Under the pieces are notes generated by a model. It was not told the DNA's origin. It did not search any database and saw only the letters and a program-made list of their open reading frames with translations. A stretch of DNA of 64,000 bases from Nitrobacter hamburgensis X14. GTDB lineage: Bacteria; Pseudomonadota; Alphaproteobacteria; Rhizobiales; Xanthobacteraceae. Every line of letters starts with the position of its first letter. Within the stretch, counting starts at the first letter, position 1. Positions 32,759 to 41,366 of the stretch are shown piece after piece. The DNA lies in the NCBI RefSeq assembly GCF_000013885.1, contig NC_007964.1, forward strand, positions 496,001 to 560,000. Reading direction: 5' to 3'. The translations under genes and the position numbers were made by a program.

Positions 32759-33571
32759 TTATATGGGAGCTTTCATGGTGTCGACAACCCGGGCGAACAC
32801 CAGCACGTCCACCTGTGCGGCTTTAGCGCGCAGCAGGACGCGCGCGCAGGCATCCACCGTCGCGCCCGACGTCAGGACATCGTCGATCACGATGACCCGG
32901 CGGCCCTGGATCCGACTGGTGCGCTCGGTCGCGATCTTGAACGCGCCCTGCACATTGCGGGCGCGGTCGTTTTTCGACAATCCGACCTGTTGCCGGGTCG
33001 GGCGGATGCGCCGCAGCGCGTCCGGCACGATCGGAACGCCGGACTGTCCGGCGATGATGCGCGCCAGCGCACCGGACTGGTTGTAGCGGCGGCTCCAGCC
33101 GCGCCGCCAATGCAGCGGCACCGGGATCAGAACGTCGGCGCCGTCCAGCAATTCGGTGCCCGCGCGCGCCATCCAGCGGCCCATCGCGGGCGCGAGGTCG
33201 GTGCGGTCCTGATACTTCAGGGCATGGACCAGCACCTTGGCGACGTCGTCGTAGCGGACCGCGGCGCGGGCACGCTGATAGGCCGGGGGATTGGCGATCG
33301 CCTCCATCGACAGCATGTTTGTGCCGGGATCATAAACAAAGGGGGTGCCGAGACGGGGACAATAGGGCCGTTCAATGAACGACAGTTTGGTCCAGCAATC
33401 CGCACAGACGCCAACGCCCGCGACCGGTTCGCGGCAGGCCACGCAGAGTGTCGGCAGCGCGACGTCGAGCGCCGTTCGCGCCGCGTGGGAGACGACACCG
33501 TAGCAGGCCAGCAATGCGGCGCGCAGCGGATTGGCTCGGGGCGGCGCCTGGCCGTCCGTTGAGGCATCCAT
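32759..33571 (-). CDS. ComF family phosphoribosyltransferase-like protein
   Basis: 270 residues from ATG 33571; the ORF runs 107 codons further through a palindromic repeat and is not credible there. Cys pairs (CVACREP, CADCW, YCPRLG) form a zinc element at ~45-95. The PRT domain has VPLHWRRGWSRRYNQSGALAR and VIVIDDVLTSGATVDAC. ComF proteins assist DNA uptake during natural transformation in some bacteria. It lies 52 bp upstream of the nitrilase operon. Confidence 0.9.
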   Translation of the reverse strand: MDASTDGQAPPRANPLRAALLACYGVVSHAARTALDVALPTLCVACREPVAGVGVCADCWTKLSFIERPYCPRLGTPFVYDPGTNMLSMEAIANPPAYQRARAAVRYDDVAKVLVHALKYQDRTDLAPAMGRWMARAGTELLDGADVLIPVPLHWRRGWSRRYNQSGALARIIAGQSGVPIVPDALRRIRPTRQQVGLSKNDRARNVQGAFKIATERTSRIQGRRVIVIDDVLTSGATVDACARVLLRAKAAQVDVLVFARVVDTMKAPI

Positions 33572-33624
33572 GGACGAAAGGCTAGCGCGCGATTTGACCG
33601 CGCTCAAGCAATCTCGCGCGTCAT

Positions 33625-33762
33625 GTCGTCCAGGCCAGCGAGCGTTTGCGAGCATGCGCCGGGACCCATACGCCGAGGATTTTCGGCTTTGCAGCGAGGC
33701 AAACGCATTTCCGTAGTCGCAAAGGGCAGGGTGTATGGGTCCCTGCGTTCGCAGGGACGACC
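33625..33762. repeat. Palindromic repeat, family E
   Basis: The left arm holds GTCGTCCAGGCCAGCGAGCG and CCGGGACCCATACGCCGAGG. The right arm holds GTGTATGGGTCCCTGCG and CGCAGGGACGAC. It fills the comF / methyltransferase divergent gap. Confidence 0.72.
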
Positions 33763-33815
33763 GTTGGCGAATGCTTCCGATTGCCAGTGGCGGGGAGATC
33801 GGCGTACCAAGCCGC

Positions 33816-34673
33816 ATGGCTCCGAACCCGTCATCGCCGCCCGTTCTGTTCGACCGTGCTTTGCTGCGCGTGCGCCAGCGCCGCGCCGCCAAAATCGGAG
33901 CGGTGCCGTTTCTGCTCGACCGCGTCGCGGAGGATATGGCGGAGCGCCTGCAGGCCGTATTGCGGGTGTTTCAACACGCGGCGGATATCGGCACGCCCGG
34001 TGATCAGGTGCGCGGCGCGCTCGCGGCGCGCGTCACTGACACCGCGTCCGTCGATCTTCCCGTCGACGAGAGCGATGCCCTGGGGTTGCCGCCGGAATCG
34101 CTCGATCTCGCTGTCTCCGGACTCGCATTCCAGTTCGTCAACGATCTGCCGGGCGTGCTGGCACAGATTCGCCGCGCGCTGAAGCCGGACGGATTGCTGC
34201 TCGCCGCCACCATCGGCGGCGAGACGCTGACCGAACTGCGTCAGGCGTTCGCCGCCGCCGAGTCCGAGCTTGAGGGGGGCATCTCGCCGCGCGTCGCGCC
34301 GTTCGCCGACCTCCGCGATGCCGGTGCGCTGCTGCAACGCGCCGGCTTCGCGCTGCCGGTGACGGACGTCGATCGCGTCGTGGTGCGCTATGACGATGCC
34401 TTCGGGCTGATGCACGATCTACGCGGCATGGGTGCGACGAATGTTCTGGCCGAGCGGCGGCGGACGCCGTTGCGCCGTGCGACGCTGCTGCGGATGGCGC
34501 AAATCTATCGTGAGCGCTTCACTGACCCCGACGGCCGCATCCGCGCGACCTTCGATATCGTCTGGCTGTCGGGCTGGGCGCCGCATGAGAGCCAGCAGAA
34601 GCCGTTGCAGCCGGGCTCGGCGAAGGCGAGTCTGGAGGAAGCGGTGAAGGGGCGCGGGCCGAAGCAGGATTGA
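33816..34673 (+). CDS. Methyltransferase-domain protein, NDUFAF5/BioC-like
   Basis: 285 residues from ATG 33816. The start LFDRALLRVRQRRAAK matches the NDUFAF5-like group found in alphaproteobacteria and mitochondria. Further marks are LDLAVSGLAFQFVNDLPGVLAQIRRALKPDGLLLAATIGG and the late LRGMGATNVLAERRRTP. In mitochondria the relative hydroxylates an arginine of complex I subunit NDUFS7; that role is plausible here but unproven. Upstream codons overlap a repeat and were excluded. Confidence 0.85.
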   Translation: MAPNPSSPPVLFDRALLRVRQRRAAKIGAVPFLLDRVAEDMAERLQAVLRVFQHAADIGTPGDQVRGALAARVTDTASVDLPVDESDALGLPPESLDLAVSGLAFQFVNDLPGVLAQIRRALKPDGLLLAATIGGETLTELRQAFAAAESELEGGISPRVAPFADLRDAGALLQRAGFALPVTDVDRVVVRYDDAFGLMHDLRGMGATNVLAERRRTPLRRATLLRMAQIYRERFTDPDGRIRATFDIVWLSGWAPHESQQKPLQPGSAKASLEEAVKGRGPKQD

Positions 34674-34674
34674 G

Positions 34675-34784
34675 CGTCATTGCCGGACTTGATCCGGCAA
34701 TCCACCCCTCTTCTTCAAGGTGGATGGATACGCGGGTCACAGGCGCGGGAAACGGCGCTTCGCGCCTATGCCCGCGTATGACGG
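34675..34784. repeat. Intergenic palindromic repeat, family A (long form)
   Basis: Starts with CGTCATTGCCGGACTTGATC two bases after the methyltransferase stop and ends with CCCGCGTATGACGG. An extra internal hairpin (ggcgcttcgcgcc) makes it longer than its relatives. Confidence 0.8.
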
Positions 34785-34805
34785 CAACAGCGTTGCGGCG
34801 CCAAC

Positions 34806-35207
34806 TTACATCAGCAAATCGATCAGCGGCGGGATCAGCGGGATGTCCGCCGGCGGCATCGGATAGTCGCGCAGCTTGTTGGCGCGCACCCACTTCAGCG
34901 CCTGCCCCTCTTTCGGGGTCACATCGCCCTGCCAGCGCCGGCAGATGTAGAGCGGCATCAAGAGATGGAAGCTCTCATAGGCATGGCTCGCGAAGGTCAG
35001 CGGCGCGAGGCAGGCCTCCTGCGTTACGATCCCGAGTTCCTCGCACAGCTCGCGGATCAGCGCCTGCTCGGGACGCTCGCCGGGCTCGAACTTGCCGCCG
35101 GGAAACTCCCACAGGCCGGCAAGCTGCTTGCCCTCCGGGCGCTGCGCGATCAGCACGCGGTTGTCGACATCGATCAACGCGCAGGCGACGACGAGGGTGA
35201 GTTTCAC
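34806..35207 (-). CDS. mutT: NUDIX hydrolase, MutT-type (8-oxo-dGTP diphosphatase)
   Basis: 133 residues from GTG 35207. The Nudix box is complete: GGKFEPGERPEQALIRELCEELGI, starting at residue ~39. The preceding AQRPEGKQLAGLWEFP is typical of MutT, which removes oxidised dGTP from the nucleotide pool. The start is chosen because GAGGAGGG lies about 5 bases upstream. The longer ORF runs through a family D hairpin. Confidence 0.88.
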   Translation of the reverse strand: MKLTLVVACALIDVDNRVLIAQRPEGKQLAGLWEFPGGKFEPGERPEQALIRELCEELGIVTQEACLAPLTFASHAYESFHLLMPLYICRRWQGDVTPKEGQALKWVRANKLRDYPMPPADIPLIPPLIDLLM

Positions 35208-35212
35208 TTTAC

Positions 35213-35245
35213 CCTCCTCTGGAGGGCGAGGGGGAGAGTCGACCC
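35213..35245. repeat. Palindromic element, family D, at the mutT start
   Basis: CCCTCCTCTGGAGGGCGAGGG forms a strong short hairpin. The arm next to the gene also provides the purine-rich ribosome site of mutT. Confidence 0.55.
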
Positions 35246-35251
35246 AATCCT

Positions 35252-35360
35252 GCGTCATGCCCCGCGAAGGCGGGGCATCCAGTATACCGAGAAATCAAGG
35301 TCGAGTGCCGAGCTTTGGCGACATTGAATACTGGATCGCCCGCCTTCGCGGACGATGACG
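35252..35360. repeat. Palindromic repeat, family F
   Basis: The left arm is GCGTCATGCCCCGCGAAGGC with ATCCAGTATACC. The right arm is GAATACTGGATCGCCCGCC and GGACGATGACGG. The shared inner TACTGGAT and outer hairpins also occur at 41259-41357. Confidence 0.75.
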
Positions 35361-35387
35361 GAAAGCGATGCTGCGGAGACCGAATCC

Positions 35388-36629
35388 TCACGACCGATAA
35401 TCGCCGTTGATGGCGACATACTCCTTGGTGAGGTCGCAAGTCAGCACGCGATCGCGGCCCTTGCCGAGGCCGAGCGCCACCTTGATCTGGATGGTCGGGC
35501 TCTTCATCGCCGCCGAGACCTCCGCTTCATCATAGGATGCGTCGCGCGCGCCGCGGGTCGCGACGCGGATGCCGTTGAAGGCGATGGAGAGCTTGTCGCG
35601 ATCGGCCGGCTCGCCGGCTTTGCCCACGGCCATCACCACGCGGCCCCAGTTGGCGTCCTCGCCGGCGATCGCGGTCTTCACCAGCGGCGAATTGGCGATC
35701 GATTTGGCGATCCTGCGCGCCGACTGCTTCGAGGTCGCACCCTCGACGATGACCTCGACCAGCTTGCGCGCCCCTTCGCCGTCGCGCGCCACCTGTTCGG
35801 CCAGATCGGCCAGCACGCCGTGAAACGCTTTGGCAAAGGCTTTCAGACGCGGATCGCTGGCGCGGGAGATTTTCGGCGCGCCGTGGGCGCTCGCGGCCCC
35901 GGTCGCGAATGCCAGCAGGGTGTCGGAGGTCGAGGTATCGCTATCGATGGTGACGGCGTTGAAGGTGTCCTCGACGCCGCTCTTCAACAGCGATTGCAAT
36001 GCCGCTGCCGAAATCGGCGCGTCGGTGAAGACGAACGACAGCATGGTCGCCATGTCGGGGGCGATCATGCCGGCGCCCTTGGCGATGCCGTTGATGGTGA
36101 TGGTCGCCCGCCCGAGTTTCACCCTGGCGGTCGCAACCTTGGGAAAGGTGTCGGTGGTCATGATGGCGCGGGCCGCGTCCATCCAGCGATCGGGCGCGGC
36201 GTCGCGCGCCAGTGTCTCCAGCACACCGTTGAATTTTGTGGCGTCGAGCGGTTCGCCGATGACGCCGGTCGAGGCGAGATAGATATCGGTTGCCTTGCAC
36301 CCGGCCGCTTTGGCGGCGATGTCGGCGGTCAGTTTGGTCGATTGCCGTCCGGTCTTGCCGGTGAAGGCGTTGGCATTGCCGGAATTCACCACCAGCGCCC
36401 GCGCACTCCTACTGTTCAATAGCGCGCGGCACCACTCCACCGGCGCCGACGGACATTTGGATCTGGTGAACACACCGGCCACCGTCGTGCCCTTGTCCAG
36501 CAGTGCCAGCAGCACGTCGGTGCGGCCCTTGTAGCGGATGCCGGCCGCGGCGGTCGCCAGTCGAACGCCTGCGATCGCGGGCATGTCCGGGATATCGGTC
36601 GGAGCGAGGGGGGAGATGGCGGTGGACAT
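35388..36629 (-). CDS. argJ: Bifunctional glutamate N-acetyltransferase / amino-acid N-acetyltransferase
   Basis: 413 residues from ATG 36629. The autoproteolysis site is GIAKGAGMIAPDMATML, where cleavage before Thr gives two chains. Other family marks are NSGNANAFTGKTG and GEDANWGRVVMAVG. It recycles the acetyl group in arginine synthesis; some members also use acetyl-CoA. Upstream codons belong to a family A repeat. It follows the PPIase gene after an 89-bp gap. Confidence 0.95.
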   Translation of the reverse strand: MSTAISPLAPTDIPDMPAIAGVRLATAAAGIRYKGRTDVLLALLDKGTTVAGVFTRSKCPSAPVEWCRALLNSRSARALVVNSGNANAFTGKTGRQSTKLTADIAAKAAGCKATDIYLASTGVIGEPLDATKFNGVLETLARDAAPDRWMDAARAIMTTDTFPKVATARVKLGRATITINGIAKGAGMIAPDMATMLSFVFTDAPISAAALQSLLKSGVEDTFNAVTIDSDTSTSDTLLAFATGAASAHGAPKISRASDPRLKAFAKAFHGVLADLAEQVARDGEGARKLVEVIVEGATSKQSARRIAKSIANSPLVKTAIAGEDANWGRVVMAVGKAGEPADRDKLSIAFNGIRVATRGARDASYDEAEVSAAMKSPTIQIKVALGLGKGRDRVLTCDLTKEYVAINGDYRS

Positions 36630-36637
36630 GGCTTTCT

Positions 36638-36707
36638 CGTCATTGCCGGACTTGATCCGGCAATCCATCAAATGAGATGGATGCGCGGGTCAAGCCCGCG
36701 CATGACG
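36638..36707. repeat. Intergenic palindromic repeat, family A
   Basis: CGTCATTGCCGGACTTGATC to TCAAGCCCGCGCATGACG, nearly identical to the copies at 13118 and 34675. It lies between the PPIase stop and the argJ start. Confidence 0.82.
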
Positions 36708-36718
36708 AAATCGCAGAT

Positions 36719-37645
36719 TTACTTCTTCGCCGGCGCCGTTTTGCCGTTGGCGGGTTTGGCGGGGCCGGTTTTGTCCCCGCCGGCCTTCGCTGGTTCGGCC
36801 GGCTTGTCCAGGCGCTCGATCTTGGCCGTCTCGCGCAGCTTGGCGACGTAGTCGGCCTGCGCCTTGCGCGTCACAAACTGCTCGATCTGCGGCTTCACCT
36901 GATCGAAGGCGGGGGCCTTGCGGGCGCGCTTCTCCTCGACCTTGATGATGTGCCAGCCGAACTGGGTCTTGACCGGATCGGAAATCTTGCCAGGCTCCAG
37001 CGCGAAGGCGACCTTGGAAAATTCCGGCACCATCTGCTCCTTGGTGAAGAAGCCGAGGTCGCCGCCGTCGGAGGCGCCGGGATCCTTGGATTCCTTCTTG
37101 GCGAGTTCGGCGAAGTCCGCGCCCTTCTTCAGTTCGTCCTCGACCTTCTTGGCCTCCTCCTCGGTCGGCACCAGGATGTGGCGGGCATGCACTTCCTCTT
37201 CGCTGGTGATCTGCTTGGAGGCGTCCGCATAGACCGTTTTCATGGCCTCGTCGGTGATCGCCGCCTTGCCTTCGGACGCCAGCAGCTTGTCCATCAGCAG
37301 ACGGTCGCGGGCGAAGGCGAGCCGTTTTTTGAAGTCCTCGCTGTTCTCAATCTTCTTGTCCTCGGCGGCCTTGGCGATGATCTTCATGTCGATCAGGAAC
37401 GACAGCACGTTCTCCTGTTTGGCCGCCGGGTCCATCTGCGCGAGGCCCGGGCCCAATTCCTCTTCGGCAACATTGACGTCGCTCTGGCGGATCTCCGAGC
37501 CGTTGACCTTTGCCAGCACGGGATTCAAATCATCTGCGCGGACCGGCGTGCCGACGAGCAGGGTCAAGGCCAGGCAGCCGCCGAGGGCAGACAAGGCCAG
37601 GCGAACGCGCAGGCTGTGTTTCGTTGCGGGCAATGAGGTGGTCAT
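36719..37645 (-). CDS. Periplasmic parvulin-type peptidyl-prolyl isomerase
   Basis: 308 residues from ATG 37645. A signal peptide (basic start, hydrophobic core ~18-32, then VRADD) precedes a SurA-like N-terminal helical region. The parvulin domain at ~150-245 reads VHARHILVPTEEEAKK, DPGASDGGDLGFFTKEQMVPEF and TQFGWHIIKVEE. The C-terminus is Pro/Ala/Lys-rich. It folds exported proteins. It diverges from secA, the export motor, which fits a shared role in protein export. Confidence 0.93.
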   Translation of the reverse strand: MTTSLPATKHSLRVRLALSALGGCLALTLLVGTPVRADDLNPVLAKVNGSEIRQSDVNVAEEELGPGLAQMDPAAKQENVLSFLIDMKIIAKAAEDKKIENSEDFKKRLAFARDRLLMDKLLASEGKAAITDEAMKTVYADASKQITSEEEVHARHILVPTEEEAKKVEDELKKGADFAELAKKESKDPGASDGGDLGFFTKEQMVPEFSKVAFALEPGKISDPVKTQFGWHIIKVEEKRARKAPAFDQVKPQIEQFVTRKAQADYVAKLRETAKIERLDKPAEPAKAGGDKTGPAKPANGKTAPAKK

Positions 37646-38182
37646 GGGAAGTCCTTGATCTCCAGGAGGAGGGTTTTTTGGGACGGCGGACACTCGCTCA
37701 ATCATCCGGCCTTGGCAACGCGAAAACTCTGTCAAAATCATGAATTCCCTGACAGGCGGGCGGACGCGGTTTCCGCCGTGGGCGCTTCGGATCGGCGGTC
37801 CGGCGACCGTTGACAACCCACGGGGTGGGCCATATCTCTGCCGAGCCGGGCCGACAGCAAAGGCGGGTTTTGGCTGTGCTTTTGCGATTGAGCCCCGGGT
37901 CGCCGAAACCCAACCCATGACGCGGATGCTCGGCTTCCGGGATTTTCAGCCCTGATGCGTCACCCAGCCCTGATGCGTCACGATGAGTTGAGTTGATAGG
38001 CGGCTAGTGTGGTGTTCCGAAGTTCGCTTCGTGGGTCGCGGCGAGTTCTGTAAGCGGACTTCTGAACCCAAACCGCACTAGAACCACAAACTTGCCAGTG
38101 TCCCTATGAATCCGAAGTTCGCTACGGAAGGCGCTGCAGAATAAGGCGAACTTCGGATTCGGGATACTTAGGAGACCACCAC
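37646..38182. other. Divergent PPIase/secA intergenic region
   Basis: 537 bp without a recognised protein gene. The right third is a family C repeat (38004-38168). The left part should hold the PPIase promoter. A duplicated CCTGATGCGTCAC unit is visible at about 37951-37981. Confidence 0.5.
38004..38168. repeat. Intergenic repeat, family C
   Basis: CTAGTGTGGTGTTCCGAAGTTCGC at the left end and GCGAACTTCGGATTCGGGAT at the right, with internal CCGAAGTTCGCTACGGAAG. Inverted copies of TCCGAAGTTCGC define it. Related elements lie at 45502 and 47493. Confidence 0.75.
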
Positions 38183-38224
38183 ATGGCTGCAACGCCGAAC
38201 CGCGAAGACAGGAATTTGGCATGA
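38183..38224 (+). CDS. Candidate 13-residue leader peptide coupled to secA
   Basis: The ORF encodes MAATPNREDRNLA and its TGA overlaps the secA ATG (ATGA). A ribosome site AGGAG lies 8-9 bases upstream, whereas secA itself has only a weak GACAGGA at a suitable distance. This suggests translational coupling. The peptide resembles no known leader, including SecM. Confidence 0.5.
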   Translation: MAATPNREDRNLA

Positions 38225-41076
38225 TCGGCGCGCTTGCCCGCAAGTTTTTCGGTTCCGCCAACGATCGGCGGGTCAAGGGATACCAGGCCCGCGTCAAAGC
38301 CATCAACGGCCTCGAGCCCGAAATCGCCGCGCTGTCTGACGAGGCGCTGCGGGCGCGCACCGCCGAATTCAGGCAGCAGCTCGCGGACGGCAAGACCCTC
38401 GACGACATCCTCGTTCCCGCTTTCGCCACCGTGCGCGAGGCCGGCAAGCGAACCCTCGGTCAGCGCCACTTCGACGTGCAGTTGATCGGCGGCATGGTGC
38501 TGCACGAGGGCGACATCGCCGAGATGAAGACCGGCGAAGGCAAGACGCTGGTCGCCACCCTTGCGGTCTATCTCAACGCGCTCGCCGGCAAGGGCGTCCA
38601 CGTCGTCACCGTCAACGACTATCTCGCCAGCCGCGACGCCGGCTGGATGGCGCAGATCTACACCTTCCTCGGGCTGACCACCGGCGTGATCGTCCACGGT
38701 CTCGACGATGTCGAGCGCAAGGCGGCCTACGCCTGCGACATCACCTACGGCACCAACAACGAATACGGCTTCGACTATCTGCGCGACAACATGAAATACC
38801 GGCTGGAGGACATGGTCCAGCGCGAGCACTTCTACGCCATCGTCGACGAGGTCGACTCGATTCTGATCGACGAGGCGCGGACGCCGCTGATCATTTCCGG
38901 CCCGCTCGACGATCGCTCGGAATTCTACAACACCATCGACACCTTCATGCCGAACCTCGAGAAGGTGGCTGACTACGAGGTCGACGAAAAGCAGCGCACG
39001 GTTGCGTTGACCGAAGCCGGCATGGAGAAGATCGAGACGCTGTTGCGCGACGCCGGCCAGCTCAAGGGCGATTCGCTCTACGACGTCGAGAACGTCTCCG
39101 TCGTCCACCACATCAACCAGGCGCTGCGCGCGCACTCGCTGTTCACGCGCGACAAGGACTACATCGTCCGCGACGACGAGGTCGTCATCATCGACGAGTT
39201 CACCGGCCGCATGATGCAGGGCCGCCGCTATTCGGAAGGCCTGCATCAGGCGCTCGAAGCCAAGGAACACGTCACGGTCCAGCCGGAGAACCAGACGCTG
39301 GCCTCGATCACGTTCCAGAACTATTTCCGGATGTACAAGAAGCTCTCCGGCATGACCGGCACGGCGCTGACCGAGGCCGACGAACTGGCCGACATCTACA
39401 AGCTCGAGGTCGTCGAAATCCCGACCAACCTGCCGATCGCGCGCCTCGACGAGGACGACGAGGTCTACCGGACCCAGAACGAGAAGTACGCCGCGATCCT
39501 GGCCGAGGTCGAGCGCGCCAACGCCCGGATGCAGCCGGTGCTGGTCGGCACCGCCTCGATCGAGAAATCGGAAGTGCTCGCCGATTATCTGAAGAAGAAC
39601 GGCTACAAGCTGATCGACTTCGGCGATCCCAAATCGATGCGGAAGTTGTACGCGGCAGCCCGCGCCGGCAAGCCGGCAAAACTGTTCGCAGTGCTGAATG
39701 CCCGCTTCCACGAGCAGGAAGCCTATATCGTCGCCGAAGCCGGTGTGCCCGGCGCGATCACCATCGCGACCAACATGGCTGGCCGCGGCACCGACATCAA
39801 GCTCGGCGGCTCGCTGGAGATGCGCGCCCAGTTCGAGACCGCCGACCTCGCCGACGAGGCCGAGAAGGACGCGAAGATCGCGGAAATCAAGGCCGATATC
39901 GAACGCTTCCGGGACATGGTGCTCAAGGCCGAGGATGTCGTCGAGATCGAGCCGGCCAAGGGCTCAAAGCCGGCCAAGACCGTGACCCGGCCCGGCGGGC
40001 TCTACATCATCGGTTCCGAACGTCACGAGTCGCGCCGCATCGACAACCAGTTGCGCGGCCGCTCCGGCCGCCAGGGCGATCCGGGCCGCTCGAAATTCTT
40101 CCTGTCGCTGGAAGATGACCTGATGCGGATTTTCGGATCGGACCGGCTCGACACCATGCTGCAGCGGCTCGGCCTCAAGGACGGCGAGGCGATCACGCAT
40201 CCCTGGATCAACAAGGCGCTGGAGAAGGCGCAGCAGAAGGTCGAGGCGCGCAACTTCGACATCCGCAAGAACTTGCTGAAATACGACGACGTGCAGAACG
40301 ACCAGCGCAAGGTGATCTTCGATCAGCGGGTCGATCTGATGATGAACGAAAGCGTCGCGGAAACCGTCGCCGACATGCGCCATGCGTTCGTCGACGACCT
40401 CGTCACCAAGCACGTGCCGGAAAACCAGTATGCCGAGCAATGGGACGTCGCCGGCCTGAAAGAAGAGCTGAGGCGCGTGCTCGACATCGATCTGCCAGTC
40501 GACGAATGGGCCGCGGAAGAGGGCATCGCCGACGAGGAGTTGTTGTCGCGGATCGAGAACCGCGTCGACGAGCATATGGCGGCCAAGGTCGGGCAATGGG
40601 GTCCCGACGTCATGCGCTACGTCGAGAAAACCATCCTGCTGCAGACCCTCGATCACCTCTGGCGCGAGCATCTGGTGATGCTCGATCATCTGCGCCAGGT
40701 CATCGGCCTGCGCGGTTACGGCCAGCGCGATCCGTTGCAGGAATACAAGTCGGAAGCCTTCTCTCTGTTCGAGGCCCTGATTGCCCATCTACGCGAGGCG
40801 GTGACGGGACAACTGATGCGCGTCGAGATCGTGCCGCCGGAGGAGGAGCAGCCGGTGCTGCCCGCGATGGAAGTTCACAAGCTCGATCCCCATACCGGCG
40901 AGGACGAGATGGCGTTTGCTCAAGGTAATTTTGCCCAGGCCTCTCTGGCGCCGGTGGTGAGTGCGGACCGTTCCAGCCGCGATCCGGGCAATCCCGCGAG
41001 CTGGGGCAAGGTCGGCCGCAATGAGGATTGTCCCTGCGGCTCGGGCAAGAAGTACAAGCATTGCCACGGCCGCTAA
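38221..41076 (+). CDS. secA: Preprotein translocase ATPase SecA
   Basis: 951 residues. Walker A is MKTGEGKTLVATLAVYLNAL (~103-122), Walker B VDEVDSILIDEART, then the preprotein cross-linking domain, the second helicase-like domain with ATNMAGRGTDIKLGG, and the scaffold and wing domains. The C-terminal zinc tail is NEDCPCGSGKKYKHCHGR, which binds SecB and ribosomes. It drives export through SecYEG. Start at ATG 38221 gives the usual family N-terminus. Confidence 0.97.
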   Translation: MIGALARKFFGSANDRRVKGYQARVKAINGLEPEIAALSDEALRARTAEFRQQLADGKTLDDILVPAFATVREAGKRTLGQRHFDVQLIGGMVLHEGDIAEMKTGEGKTLVATLAVYLNALAGKGVHVVTVNDYLASRDAGWMAQIYTFLGLTTGVIVHGLDDVERKAAYACDITYGTNNEYGFDYLRDNMKYRLEDMVQREHFYAIVDEVDSILIDEARTPLIISGPLDDRSEFYNTIDTFMPNLEKVADYEVDEKQRTVALTEAGMEKIETLLRDAGQLKGDSLYDVENVSVVHHINQALRAHSLFTRDKDYIVRDDEVVIIDEFTGRMMQGRRYSEGLHQALEAKEHVTVQPENQTLASITFQNYFRMYKKLSGMTGTALTEADELADIYKLEVVEIPTNLPIARLDEDDEVYRTQNEKYAAILAEVERANARMQPVLVGTASIEKSEVLADYLKKNGYKLIDFGDPKSMRKLYAAARAGKPAKLFAVLNARFHEQEAYIVAEAGVPGAITIATNMAGRGTDIKLGGSLEMRAQFETADLADEAEKDAKIAEIKADIERFRDMVLKAEDVVEIEPAKGSKPAKTVTRPGGLYIIGSERHESRRIDNQLRGRSGRQGDPGRSKFFLSLEDDLMRIFGSDRLDTMLQRLGLKDGEAITHPWINKALEKAQQKVEARNFDIRKNLLKYDDVQNDQRKVIFDQRVDLMMNESVAETVADMRHAFVDDLVTKHVPENQYAEQWDVAGLKEELRRVLDIDLPVDEWAAEEGIADEELLSRIENRVDEHMAAKVGQWGPDVMRYVEKTILLQTLDHLWREHLVMLDHLRQVIGLRGYGQRDPLQEYKSEAFSLFEALIAHLREAVTGQLMRVEIVPPEEEQPVLPAMEVHKLDPHTGEDEMAFAQGNFAQASLAPVVSADRSSRDPGNPASWGKVGRNEDCPCGSGKKYKHCHGR

Positions 41077-41099
41077 GCCTGAGGGCGGGCGGTTCCCCC

Positions 41100-41202
41100 T
41101 AGAGCGTTTTCGAGCGAAGTGGATACCGGTTCGCGTGAAGAAAACGCGTCAAATCAAAATCATAGAGCCTCGCTTCTTATTCCATCCGAGACGAAAAGGC
41201 CC
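41100..41202. repeat. Intergenic repeat, family B
   Basis: TAGAGCGTTTTCGAGCGAAG at the left, then GGATACCGGTTCGCGTGAAG and AAAATCATAGAGCC. It starts 24 bp after the secA stop and is almost identical to the copy at 56108 for its first 75 bases. Confidence 0.82.
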
Positions 41203-41258
41203 AAAGCGAAGCGATTGCTGCGCCAAATGGGGAGGGGCGGCACCAGTGCATATCGATG

Positions 41259-41357
41259 TCGTCATCATCCGCGAAGGCGGATGATCCAGTACATCGTGAT
41301 ATCTGCGCCTATTATCTGTGCTCTGGAATACTGGATGCCCGCTTTCGCGGGCATGAC
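41259..41357. repeat. Palindromic repeat, family F
   Basis: CGTCATCATCCGCGAAGGCG with GATCCAGTA on the left and AATACTGGATGCCCGC with TTTCGCGGGCATGAC on the right. It lies directly before the transpeptidase stop. Confidence 0.78.
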
Positions 41358-41366
41358 CGCCATCAG

